Positions 1-6,575 are shown, counted from the stretch's first letter. The stretch: DNA of 7,033 nt from CALZFJ01 sp051878575 (GCA_051878575.1 JBJEKJ010000081.1:1-7033), one strand, 5' to 3'. Numbers and translations: made by a program. Notes: a model not told the origin generated them from the sequence alone.

Positions 1-337
1 TTCTGCCATTCAAGAAGTTGGACTCGACTTTTTATGGTTTAGCGGACAGTAATATTTTTTTATATACACCGCATCGTCGTAGCACGCACACCGCGTCACC
101 GCGTCACACACACCAATAGCGGCGTCCTCGACAGGCATTTCAGAAAACATCACACAATATATCAGCCGACATACGGCTATAAGAAATTCGGGGTACAGCC
201 GATTTTTCCGGTTGGCAATGCGGTGATTTCCAAGATACAGGAAGGGACCGCCATCGATATAATCGCGACAGTCCCTTCCGATTCTGTTCTATATGCCATG
301 TGCGGCACCTACCGGCACCACGCTCTTTTGACTCGAC
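1..337. other. Intergenic region downstream of alaS, no supported gene
   Basis: This stretch has no gene I can support. A short frame at 2-52 ends in a stop (last residues LWFSGQ) and could be the tail of a gene or transposase lying to the left, but 16 codons at a window edge prove nothing. It is followed by a T-run at 55-61. A tandem 8-bp repeat (ACCGCGTC twice) lies at 90-105 and a small hairpin AGCCG/CGGCT at 164-178. A perfect 9-bp inverted repeat spans 240-279. The 10-mer GACTCGACTT occurs at 21-30 and again at 330-339, so direct repeats bracket most of the region. A plus-strand frame is open from 43 to 348 but has no ATG before 298 and runs into the end of alaS. Confidence 0.6.
240..279. 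repeat. Stem-loop 59 bp past the alaS stop
   Basis: GGAAGGGAC (240-248) pairs perfectly with GTCCCTTCC (271-279). Within the loop, CGAT (255-258) can pair with ATCG (262-265), giving a two-tier hairpin. It lies where a 3' end of the alaS transcript would be expected, but no T-run follows the stem on the minus strand, so it is not a standard intrinsic terminator. It could be an mRNA 3'-end stabiliser, a factor-dependent termination site or an unrelated palindrome. The pairing is seen directly; the role is inferred. Confidence 0.5.
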
Positions 338-2956
338 TTAGAGGTTGAGAAGCTCCACCATCTTGTCGAGCGCGGCCGACAATCCGTCGATATTCTTTCC
401 TCCGGCCTGAGCGAAGTTCGGCTGACCGCCTCCGCCACCTTGTATCAGCTTGGCAGCCTCTCGCACTACCTTCGACGCGTTGACACCCTCCTTCACGAGG
501 TTGTCCGAGACAAGCAGCGTGAGCATGGGCTTCCCGGCCTCGTGGGTAGCTGCCACAAACACGGTGTCCTCGGGGCACTCGGCCTTAATGGCAAATGCCA
601 CGCCTCTCACGACCTCGGCAATGCGCGGACCACTGCAAGTCACTATATTGACGCCATTTCGCTTAATCGACTTCTCCAAGAGCTCTTTCTTCAGATTCTT
701 GACGCGCTCCTGCAAGAATTCCTCGGCCTGCTTGCGCAAATCGGCATTCTCGGCAATCGACTTCTGCAATGCGGCAATCACATTAGGAGTATTGTTGAGA
801 AGCGCGCTAATCTGCTTCAGGGTATCCTCAAAATCATAAATTGTCTTCTCCACTCGGCTGCCGGTGATTGCCTCGATGCGGCGTATTCCGGCTGCTATGC
901 TGCTCTCGGAGATAATCTTTATCATGCCTATGTTGCCGGTGTTCTGCACGTGCGTACCACCGCAAAGCTCAACCGACGAGCCATATTTGATCACGCGCAC
1001 CTCGTCGCCATACTTCTCGCCGAACAGTGCCATCGCGCCAAGAGCCTTTGCCTCGGCGATAGGCATATTGCGATACTCACAGCGGTCGATTGCAGCGCGC
1101 ACGTTGCGGTTGGCAATCTCCTCCACCTTGCGAATCTCCTCGGGAGTCATCTTCTGGAAGTGGGAGAAGTCGAAACGCAGCACATCGGCATTCACAAACG
1201 AGCCCTTCTGCTCAACGTGCGTGCCGAGCACCTCGCGCAGTGCCTCGTGCAGCAAGTGAGTGGCTGTGTGGTTGCAGCAAGTGGCTATGCGGGCATCGTG
1301 GTCGATCGACGCATGCACCTGCTCGGTGACATCCTTTGGCATACGCTTCACGATGTGAACCGGCAGATTGTTCTCGCGCTTGGTGTCGACAACCTCCACT
1401 GTGTCGTCGCCGCACACAAGCACGCCCCTGTCGCCTACCTGACCGCCCATCTCGGCATAGAACGGGGTGCGGGCAAGCACCACCTGATAGAACTCATGGT
1501 TCTTCTGCTTTACCTTGCGATAGCGCAGAATCTCGGTGTCGACTTCCTCGAGGTCGTAGCCCACAAACTCTGTCTCACCCTCCTTGAGCACCACCCAGTC
1601 GGTAGTCTCCACAGCTGCGGCATTGCGTGCACGCTCCTTCTGTTTCTGCATCTCGGCATTGAAGCCGTCGATGTCGGCAGTCATATCGTTTTCCTTAAGA
1701 ATAAGCTCGGTGAGGTCGAGAGGGAAGCCATAGGTGTCATAGAGCACGAAAGCGTCCTTACCGTCGATAACGGTCTTGCCGGCAGCCTTGGTGTCGGCCA
1801 TCACCTTCTCAATCAGCTTCATTCCGGTTTCCAAAGTGCGCAGGAACGACTCTTCCTCCTCCTTGATAACCTTCTTTATAAGCTCGCTCTGTGCCACAAG
1901 CTCGGGATAAGCCTCGCCCATCGAGTCGATAAGAGTGTCGATAAGGCGATACATGAACGCGCTCTTGAGGTTCAGGAAAGTGTAGCCATATCGCACGGCA
2001 CGACGCAGGATGCGGCGAATCACATAGCCGGCCTTGGCATTCGAGGGCAGCTGCGAGTCGGCAATCGAGAATGCGATAGTGCGCACATGGTCGGAAATCA
2101 CGCGCATTGCCACGTCACACTGCTTGTCGTCGCCATATTTCATTCCGGCAATCTCGCCCACCTTCTTGATAAGCGGTTGGAATACGTCGGTGTCGTAGTT
2201 GGATTGTTTTCCCTGCAATGCCATGCACAAGCGCTCAAAGCCCATGCCGGTGTCTATCACCTTTGCAGGAAGCGGCTCCAACGAGCCATCGGCCTTGCGG
2301 TTATACTGCATGAACACGAGGTTCCATATCTCAATCACCTGCGGGTGGCTTGCGTTGACGAGCTCGCGGCCGGGTTTTGCGGCACGCTCGGCCTCGTCGC
2401 GGAGGTCGATGTGAATCTCCGAGCAGGGACCACACGGGCCCGTGTCGCCCATCTCCCAAAAGTTGTCGTGGCGGTTGCCATTGATGATGTGATCCTCAGG
2501 CAGGTGCTTTGCCCAATAGCTTGCAGCCTCATTATCGCGCTCCAGTCCCTCGGGAGCATATCCCTCAAACACCGTGGCATACAAGTGCTCGGGATTCAGT
2601 TTCAGCACGTCGACGAGATATTCCCACGCCCAGTCGATGGCCTCCTGCTTGAAATAGTCGCCAAACGACCAGTTGCCGAGCATCTCAAACATTGTGTGGT
2701 GATAGGTGTCAAGTCCCACTTCCTCGAGGTCGTTATGCTTACCGCTCACGCGCAAGCACTTCTGTGAATCCGCCGCTCGCTTGAACTTCGGCGCGACGTT
2801 GCCAAGAATAATGTCCTTGAACTGATTCATACCTGCGTTGGTGAACATAAGTGTAGGGTCATCCTTGATGACCATAGGAGCCGAAGGCACAATCTGGTGC
2901 CCTTTGCTACGGAAGAAATCCTTAAATGATTCTCTTACTTCTTTTGCTGTAAGCAT
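338..2956 (-). CDS. alaS: Alanyl-tRNA synthetase
   Basis: Class II synthetase that charges tRNA-Ala with alanine in the cytoplasm and clears mischarged Ser/Gly. The 872-residue product has the full bacterial length and order of domains. The catalytic part includes FEMLGNWSFGDYFK (about 90-103), GDTGPCGPCSEIH (170-182) and GYVIRRILRRAVR (310-322). The editing domain carries the zinc ligands HTATH (H563, H567) and CGGTH (C665, H669). A coiled segment follows, then the C-Ala domain with GGGGGQPNFAQAGG (840-853). I chose the ATG at 2956 (MLTAKEVRESF), where family similarity begins. An in-frame TTG at 2998 would add 14 unfamiliar residues and start inside a leader palindrome. The gene reads away from the merR-like gene, with a predicted promoter about 100 bp upstream. 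The frame is intact and no key residue is missing. Confidence 0.98.
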   Translation of the reverse strand: MLTAKEVRESFKDFFRSKGHQIVPSAPMVIKDDPTLMFTNAGMNQFKDIILGNVAPKFKRAADSQKCLRVSGKHNDLEEVGLDTYHHTMFEMLGNWSFGDYFKQEAIDWAWEYLVDVLKLNPEHLYATVFEGYAPEGLERDNEAASYWAKHLPEDHIINGNRHDNFWEMGDTGPCGPCSEIHIDLRDEAERAAKPGRELVNASHPQVIEIWNLVFMQYNRKADGSLEPLPAKVIDTGMGFERLCMALQGKQSNYDTDVFQPLIKKVGEIAGMKYGDDKQCDVAMRVISDHVRTIAFSIADSQLPSNAKAGYVIRRILRRAVRYGYTFLNLKSAFMYRLIDTLIDSMGEAYPELVAQSELIKKVIKEEEESFLRTLETGMKLIEKVMADTKAAGKTVIDGKDAFVLYDTYGFPLDLTELILKENDMTADIDGFNAEMQKQKERARNAAAVETTDWVVLKEGETEFVGYDLEEVDTEILRYRKVKQKNHEFYQVVLARTPFYAEMGGQVGDRGVLVCGDDTVEVVDTKRENNLPVHIVKRMPKDVTEQVHASIDHDARIATCCNHTATHLLHEALREVLGTHVEQKGSFVNADVLRFDFSHFQKMTPEEIRKVEEIANRNVRAAIDRCEYRNMPIAEAKALGAMALFGEKYGDEVRVIKYGSSVELCGGTHVQNTGNIGMIKIISESSIAAGIRRIEAITGSRVEKTIYDFEDTLKQISALLNNTPNVIAALQKSIAENADLRKQAEEFLQERVKNLKKELLEKSIKRNGVNIVTCSGPRIAEVVRGVAFAIKAECPEDTVFVAATHEAGKPMLTLLVSDNLVKEGVNASKVVREAAKLIQGGGGGQPNFAQAGGKNIDGLSAALDKMVELLNL

Positions 2957-2991
2957 AAATTTATGATTTATTTTAATTCTGTTTCTATTAG

Positions 2992-3037
2992 CATTCAATT
3001 TTGAATGTTTTTGCCTTTTTTTATTCCCGGCAAAAAC
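2992..3037 (-). promoter_or_regulatory. Structured 5' leader of alaS (two inverted repeats)
   Basis: Between the predicted alaS start site (about 3054) and its ATG (2956) lie two perfect inverted repeats that abut at base 3007. GTTTTTGCC (3007-3015) pairs with GGCAAAAAC (3029-3037) across a 13-base loop. CATTCAA (2992-2998) pairs with TTGAATG (3001-3007) across only 2 bases, so some inner pairs would open in RNA. The leader would therefore fold into tandem hairpins upstream of the start codon. Regulation of alaS through this leader, or protein binding to the palindromes, is inference. No T-box sequence elements are apparent to me. Confidence 0.5.
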
Positions 3038-3052
3038 TTTATCACAAAATAA

Positions 3053-3084
3053 TTTACAAAAGTACGCCGAAAATATTATTTTTG
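3053..3084 (+). promoter_or_regulatory. Predicted promoter of the merR-like gene
   Basis: TTTA (3053-3056), a 20-base spacer and TATTTTTG (3077-3084) fit the Bacteroidetes consensus with one mismatch in the -33 box. A start near 3087 would leave about 39 nt before the ATG at 3126, but only about 6 nt before the ATG at 3093. This favours the downstream start codon. The -7 box ends exactly where the -33 box of the alaS promoter begins, forming the palindrome TTTGCAAA (3081-3088). Confidence 0.65.
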
Positions 3085-3088
3085 CAAA
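3057..3088 (-). promoter_or_regulatory. Predicted alaS promoter
   Basis: Read on the minus strand, this is TTTG (3088-3085), a 20-base spacer, then TACTTTTG (3064-3057). Both boxes match the Bacteroidetes -33/-7 consensus exactly, with spacing in the accepted range. Transcription would start near 3054, leaving a leader of about 97 nt before the alaS ATG. It occupies almost exactly the same DNA as the promoter predicted for the divergent merR-like gene. Confidence 0.75.
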
Positions 3089-3125
3089 CGTAATGGGTCA
3101 TATAAAAACCCCAAACTCAAAAATA

Positions 3126-3473
3126 ATGCCAAAAAGAGACGAACTCGACAAAAAATACTACCGCATAAGTGAGGTTGCCGATATTCTCGGGCTGCCACAG
3201 TCGACTTTGCGGTTCTGGGAGAATGAGTTTACCATAATCAAGCCCAAGCGCAACGAGAAAAACCGCCGACTATACACCACAGCCGACATTGAGGTGATAC
3301 GCCTCGTCTACTATCTTGTGAAGGAGAAAGGCATGAAGCTCGACGCCGCACAGGCCGAGATTCGCCGCAACCGCAGCAACGTGTCGAAGCGCGTGGAGGT
3401 CATCGACCGCCTCCGAGGCATTCGCGAGCAGTTGGTGAAGATGAAAAGCGAGATCGAGAAAATAAGATATTGA
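3126..3473 (+). CDS. Short MerR-family transcriptional regulator
   Basis: A 115-residue cytoplasmic DNA-binding protein. Residues 11-35 (YYRISEVADILGLPQSTLRF and following WENEF) form the MerR-type winged helix-turn-helix, with a wing around KPKRNEKNRRLYT (39-51) and the second helix pair to about 75. Residues 88-115 look like a short coiled coil for dimerisation. There is no C-terminal ligand domain and no cysteine, so it is unlikely to sense metals as classical MerR or CueR does. I prefer the ATG at 3126 (MPKRDELDKKY); an ATG at 3093 would add 11 residues but lies about 6 nt from the predicted transcript start. It diverges from alaS with overlapping promoters, so it may regulate itself, alaS or both. 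Its true targets cannot be told from this sequence. It ends 24 bp from the convergent barrel gene. Confidence 0.9.
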   Translation: MPKRDELDKKYYRISEVADILGLPQSTLRFWENEFTIIKPKRNEKNRRLYTTADIEVIRLVYYLVKEKGMKLDAAQAEIRRNRSNVSKRVEVIDRLRGIREQLVKMKSEIEKIRY

Positions 3474-3497
3474 GTCAGGGCTGCCGGTCGGGCGGAG

Positions 3498-3995
3498 TCA
3501 GAACACATATCCGATACCCGCGAAGAATCCTGCCGAGGAGAAATCCTTCACAAATGAGTATTTGCCCTCCACCATGAATTTTAGCGACGGAGTGGCATAA
3601 ATCTCAAGGCCGCCGCCCACGTTGGCTCCAAAGCGGTTGATATTCTCATGCTCTATTTTCCAGTCGTCGTTGACCCACGGCAGGCGCCAGCTCTGATAGG
3701 TTACTCCCCCAAGAGCATAGCAATAGAGGTCGTCGGTGAGCTGAAGTATGAAGTGCGCGTTGCCATTGATGTGCATGGCACTCACGTCATTTTTCTTGAA
3801 TATTGCCTGAATATTTGGCGTAAGCCGAAGCCATGAGTTGCAGCTATATTGGAAAAAGACTCCGGCAAGTCCCGACTCCGACTCAGTGTTGAATCCGCCA
3901 AGTAGTCCCACACTCTTTTCGCCACGCTGAGCATGAGCCGACAGCGAAAGCAAGCACAATAATGCTGTAAATAATGCTACATATATTTTTCGCAT
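3498..3995 (-). CDS. Small outer-membrane beta-barrel (porin-family) protein
   Basis: A 165-residue precursor with a clear Sec signal peptide: basic MRK, a hydrophobic core over residues 4-19, and an AHA|Q cleavage site after residue 22. There is no lipobox. The mature part of about 143 residues alternates aromatic and glycine-rich strands (GLLGGFN, GVFFQYS, LYCYALGGVTY, FGANVGGGLEIYA, FMVEGKYSF, GFFAGIGYVF) and ends in phenylalanine, as outer-membrane barrels do. The length suits an eight-strand OmpX/PorT-like barrel. I chose the ATG at 3995 because the signal peptide begins there and a consensus promoter lies just upstream. A longer reading from a TTG at 4097 would start upstream of that promoter. 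The substrate or role is unknown; adhesion, envelope stability or small-solute passage are all possible. It converges on the merR-like gene with no visible terminator between them. Confidence 0.85.
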   Translation of the reverse strand: MRKIYVALFTALLCLLSLSAHAQRGEKSVGLLGGFNTESESGLAGVFFQYSCNSWLRLTPNIQAIFKKNDVSAMHINGNAHFILQLTDDLYCYALGGVTYQSWRLPWVNDDWKIEHENINRFGANVGGGLEIYATPSLKFMVEGKYSFVKDFSSAGFFAGIGYVF

Positions 3996-4023
3996 AATAA
4001 CGGTTGTTTTTCTAACGATAATG

Positions 4024-4053
4024 CAAAGATAATACTTATCATCAAAAAACAAA
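4024..4053 (-). promoter_or_regulatory. Predicted promoter of the beta-barrel gene
   Basis: On the minus strand, TTTG (4053-4050), 18 bases, then TATCTTTG (4031-4024) match the Bacteroidetes boxes exactly, with a spacer one base shorter than the usual range. Transcription near 4021 would give a leader of about 25 nt to the ATG at 3995. This shows the gene need not depend on the ATP-grasp gene upstream of it. Confidence 0.7.
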
Positions 4054-4151
4054 ATCACAATCGCCCGATTATTTATTATTTTATGTCGGTAACGCAAATA
4101 TCGACTATTTTTTGCCTATTTTGCTCTACCGGCGCTCACCCGCACACATTG

Positions 4152-5333
4152 TCACACCTCTATGTAGGCGCAATATCGCGAGCCCTGATAGACGGGCACG
4201 AGTGGCATGAAGCCCGATTGCAGCCTGCCGTCAACCACCACGGCAGGGGCTGCCGATGAGTGCTGCCGCATAAGCTCCTCCACGCTGTGCTGCTTGCTCT
4301 GAACCACACGGAAACGCCCCACCGCCCCATCGGCAAGAAAACGCTCGCCGAAAATAGCCGTCAAGGCACCCATCGTCATCCTAAGGTTCAACTCCACACA
4401 CGGGTTTATCCTCACGACGCCGCAATCGTCGCCATATAGCATCATGTCGACCCCGAGGTAGCCATCGTAGTGAGGAGCGATCTCGATATCGACAAATTGC
4501 ATCAGCACCTGCCGCACACGCTCAAGCAGGTCGGCATCGCCAAGTTTGGTGGCAATAATTCTTCTTAGGTGCTCGCAGCTTGCCACAATGCCGCTATCGA
4601 ATGAACAATGCGTATCGTTGTCGAACACCGAATAGCCGACAAACTCCACATTGCCTCCGTGGCACAAAAACTCCATGGCGAAATCCTGAATCACGTCGAG
4701 TGCCTCCTCGCAGAGAAGGGAGCCCTGACGGTTGATGATACCCTGAGTCCATATCTCGAAATTGCGCGACTCAGGCTCGAGCACCCTGTACACTCCATGG
4801 CCGCTGCTCGACCATGGAGCTTTGACGAAACACTTGCTGTGACGTCGCTCGTAGGCCCGAACGGCTTCAACGGAGAACACCTCTACGGGACATTCCGGAA
4901 ATGGATAGCCGCCAATACGAGCGCGCACGAAATCATGAATCTTCACCGATATTGACCGGTGCGACAGCTGTCGCAGCGTCATGATATGCTCCACCGTGGG
5001 CAGCTGCCCTGCCGGGACACAGGCTCCAATGAGCCTACGACGCAAGTCGAGGTTCCAGCCCCACGGCCTATACTCAAACCGATGATTCTGCAAATGATTC
5101 AGCGGCATGCACACTGCGTCGATGCCAAACCGCCGGCTCATCTCGCCAAGCCACAACGAGTCGGTGTCGCAATCCTGCGACAGGATCACCGCCCCTGCGC
5201 CACAGAACCATGCCGGTAGCATCTGCAAGTCGCGCCGTAGCTGCCGTGCCGCCGGTGGAGCGGTGTAGCCCTCCTCGCCGAAAGCCAATGCGAGGTCATT
5301 CTCGGGATTGAATATATAGAGATTCTTTTTCAT
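4152..5333 (-). CDS. ATP-grasp-like protein of unknown substrate
   Basis: A 393-residue soluble protein with no signal peptide. The N-terminus MKKNLYIFNPENDLALAFG recalls a conserved Bacteroidetes hypothetical family. The C-terminal half has ATP-grasp features. FVKAPWSSSGHGVYRV (169-184) resembles the lysine plus glycine-rich phosphate loop. CEEALDVIQDFAMEF (208-222) resembles the hinge acidic segment. GYLGVDMMLY (291-300) and INPCVELNLRMTMG (309-322) supply the D and ExN-type metal ligands. Such enzymes usually join a carboxylate to an amine or thiol using ATP; the substrates here are not deducible. I chose the ATG at 5333, where the conserved N-terminus begins. An ATG at 5456 would add 41 residues of unrelated sequence (Gly/Arg-rich). 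It stands between the barrel gene and a tRNA, with no biosynthetic partner nearby. ATP-grasp assignment is fairly sure, function is not. Confidence 0.8.
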   Translation of the reverse strand: MKKNLYIFNPENDLALAFGEEGYTAPPAARQLRRDLQMLPAWFCGAGAVILSQDCDTDSLWLGEMSRRFGIDAVCMPLNHLQNHRFEYRPWGWNLDLRRRLIGACVPAGQLPTVEHIMTLRQLSHRSISVKIHDFVRARIGGYPFPECPVEVFSVEAVRAYERRHSKCFVKAPWSSSGHGVYRVLEPESRNFEIWTQGIINRQGSLLCEEALDVIQDFAMEFLCHGGNVEFVGYSVFDNDTHCSFDSGIVASCEHLRRIIATKLGDADLLERVRQVLMQFVDIEIAPHYDGYLGVDMMLYGDDCGVVRINPCVELNLRMTMGALTAIFGERFLADGAVGRFRVVQSKQHSVEELMRQHSSAAPAVVVDGRLQSGFMPLVPVYQGSRYCAYIEV

Positions 5334-5338
5334 CGCCA

Positions 5339-5370
5339 CAAAATTAATCAAATCCTGCAAATTCCCGAAA
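5339..5370 (-). promoter_or_regulatory. Possible promoter of the ATP-grasp gene
   Basis: On the minus strand, TTTC (5370-5367), 20 bases, then TAATTTTG (5346-5339). The -7 box is a perfect match and the -33 box has one mismatch. Transcription would start near 5336, three bases before the ATG at 5333, so the mRNA would be almost leaderless. Because of that unusual geometry this may be chance in AT-rich DNA. I saw no better match between here and the tRNA. Confidence 0.35.
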
Positions 5371-5510
5371 TCTCCACGCCGCCTACCGCACTTCCCGGCA
5401 AAAATCGCCGACATTTTCGCCATTACGCCATAATTACCCCCACAAGTTATCCCCATTTTTCGCTTTTTTCGCTTTTTAGGAATTATTTTTGAAAAAAATC
5501 GGCAAAAAGA

Positions 5511-5540
5511 CTTGCATTTGAAAAATTATTTGTATCTTTG
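5511..5540 (+). promoter_or_regulatory. Promoter of the tRNA-Arg gene
   Basis: TATCTTTG at 5533-5540 is an exact -7 box, and CTTG at 5511-5514, 18 bases upstream, is an imperfect -33 box. A start near 5543 would leave about 10 nt of leader before the tRNA. The surrounding AT-rich sequence and the position fit a Bacteroidetes stable-RNA promoter. Confidence 0.7.
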
Positions 5541-5552
5541 CACTCGCAAAAC

Positions 5553-5626
5553 GGCTCCTTAGCTCAACTGAATAGAGCATCTGACTACGGATCAGAAGGT
5601 TACAGGTTTGAATCCTGTAGGAGTCA
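5553..5626 (+). tRNA. tRNA-Arg (anticodon ACG)
   Basis: The full cloverleaf can be drawn. The acceptor stem is GGCTCCT (5553-5559) with AGGAGTC (5619-5625), including one G-U pair. The D arm is GCTC/GAGC (5562-5565 with 5575-5578). The anticodon stem is TCTGA/TCAGA around the loop CTACGGA, with anticodon ACG at 5587-5589. The variable loop is AGGTT, the T arm ACAGG/CCTGT with loop TTTGAAT, and the discriminator is A at 5626. Anticodon ACG, normally deaminated to ICG, reads CGU, CGC and CGA arginine codons. The CCA end is not encoded (CAT follows), so it must be added after transcription. It has its own promoter and terminator and is a single-gene unit. Confidence 0.97.
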
Positions 5627-5639
5627 CATGAATCAAGGA

Positions 5640-5670
5640 AAGCAGTAATCAGAGTGGTTGCTGCTTTTTT
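5640..5670 (+). terminator. Intrinsic terminator of tRNA-Arg
   Basis: AAGCAGTAATCA (5640-5651) pairs with TGGTTGCTGCTT (5655-5666) around the 3-base loop GAG: 12 continuous pairs with two or more G-U wobbles. A T-run at 5665-5670 follows. It lies 13 bases past the tRNA and 32 bases before the kinase start codon. Confidence 0.85.
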
Positions 5671-5702
5671 AGTATAAATCACACTTTTACGCATTTTACG
5701 GA

Positions 5703-6575
5703 ATGACCGACATCTGCTGTATTGGGCATATTACCCTCGATAGAATCATTACGCCTTCACACACAGCCTCGCTGAATGGCGGGACTTCCTATTACTTTTC
5801 CCATGGCATAAACTGCCTGCCTCACGACGTGAGCTACAAGCTGATAACATCGCTTGCCGTCGAAGACATGGCGGCTGTCGACGAGATGCGCCGCAAAGGC
5901 ATCGACGTGGAGGTGATTCCAAGCCGCAAGACGGTGTTCTTCGAGAACAAGTATGAGGAGAATATGAACAACCGCACACAGCGCGTGCTTGCAAAGGCCG
6001 ATGCGTTCAGCGTGGAGAAACTGAAGGATGTGAGCGCCCGATTCATACACCTCGGCAGCCTGCTTGCCGACGATTTCCCGCTCGACGTAATAGAATATCT
6101 ATCGGATAAGGGTACTCTCGCAGTCGACGCTCAGGGATTTCTGCGATACGTCGACGGCGAGAAGGTTTATCCCTGCGATTGGACCAACAAGATGGAGGCA
6201 TTGCGACACATCGACATCCTTAAGGTGAACGAATTTGAGATTGAGTCGCTCACCGGATACGCCGACTTGCGGCAGGCAGCGCGCCAACTCGCCGACTGGG
6301 GCGTGCGCGAGGTGCTGATAACACTCGGCAGCTACGGATCGGTGATCTATGTGCAGGGAGAGTATTTCGAGATTCCGGCGTTCAGGCCTGCGGCTTTGGT
6401 CGACGCCACCGGCTGCGGCGACACCTATGCCACCGGATACCTGTACATGCGCAGCAAGGGCGCGTCATACCGCGAGGCCGGAATTTTTGCCGCGGCAATG
6501 TCGACAATAAAGTTGGAACAGACCGGTCCATTCGACAAGACCATCGACGACATCTACAATATAATCAACTCATAA
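5703..6575 (+). CDS. PfkB-family carbohydrate/nucleoside kinase
   Basis: A 290-residue cytoplasmic kinase of the ribokinase fold, which moves phosphate from ATP to a sugar or nucleoside hydroxyl. The length is normal. The N-terminus CCIGHITLDRI is a typical first strand with the substrate-binding Asp (D13). NGGTSYYFS (25-33) is the glycine pair motif. KVNEFEIESLTG (174-185) carries the NE metal/phosphate motif. TLGSYGS (207-213) lies near the nucleotide site. DATGCGDTYATG (234-245) is the PfkB signature with anion hole and catalytic base D240. The exact substrate is not evident; ribokinase, fructokinase, adenosine-type and inositol kinases all share these motifs. No consensus promoter is visible in the 32 bases between the tRNA terminator and the ATG, so terminator read-through or a non-consensus promoter may drive it. 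The His-rich gene follows after 18 bp. Confidence 0.92.
   Translation: MTDICCIGHITLDRIITPSHTASLNGGTSYYFSHGINCLPHDVSYKLITSLAVEDMAAVDEMRRKGIDVEVIPSRKTVFFENKYEENMNNRTQRVLAKADAFSVEKLKDVSARFIHLGSLLADDFPLDVIEYLSDKGTLAVDAQGFLRYVDGEKVYPCDWTNKMEALRHIDILKVNEFEIESLTGYADLRQAARQLADWGVREVLITLGSYGSVIYVQGEYFEIPAFRPAALVDATGCGDTYATGYLYMRSKGASYREAGIFAAAMSTIKLEQTGPFDKTIDDIYNIINS

Noticed and set aside
90..105. Tandem ACCGCGTC repeat as a CRISPR or satellite fragment
   Set aside because: Only two 8-bp units with no spacers; low-complexity sequence.
440..2767. Very long open frame on the plus strand opposite alaS
   Set aside because: It is the antisense of a certain alaS gene; strong codon bias keeps this frame open. 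Its translation is Leu/His/Val-rich with no recognisable domain.
3471..3501. Direct repeat GAGTCAG across the two convergent stop codons
   Set aside because: Seven bases only; it does not form a hairpin with a T-run, and coincidence is the simplest explanation.
5447..5455. TTATCCCCA, close to a DnaA box
   Set aside because: A single site with one mismatch, no cluster, no neighbouring origin genes.
5553..5626. tRNA-Arg as an integration site for a mobile element
   Set aside because: No repeat of the tRNA 3' end and no integrase or cargo genes are present in the window.
5476..5694. 72-codon minus-strand frame containing SCDSYRIQTCNLLIRS
   Set aside because: It runs across the tRNA-Arg gene on the opposite strand; this kind of peptide is a familiar artefact of tRNA antisense translation.
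5757..6050. Minus-strand frames inside the kinase gene
   Set aside because: They lie wholly within a well-supported PfkB coding sequence and show no domain.
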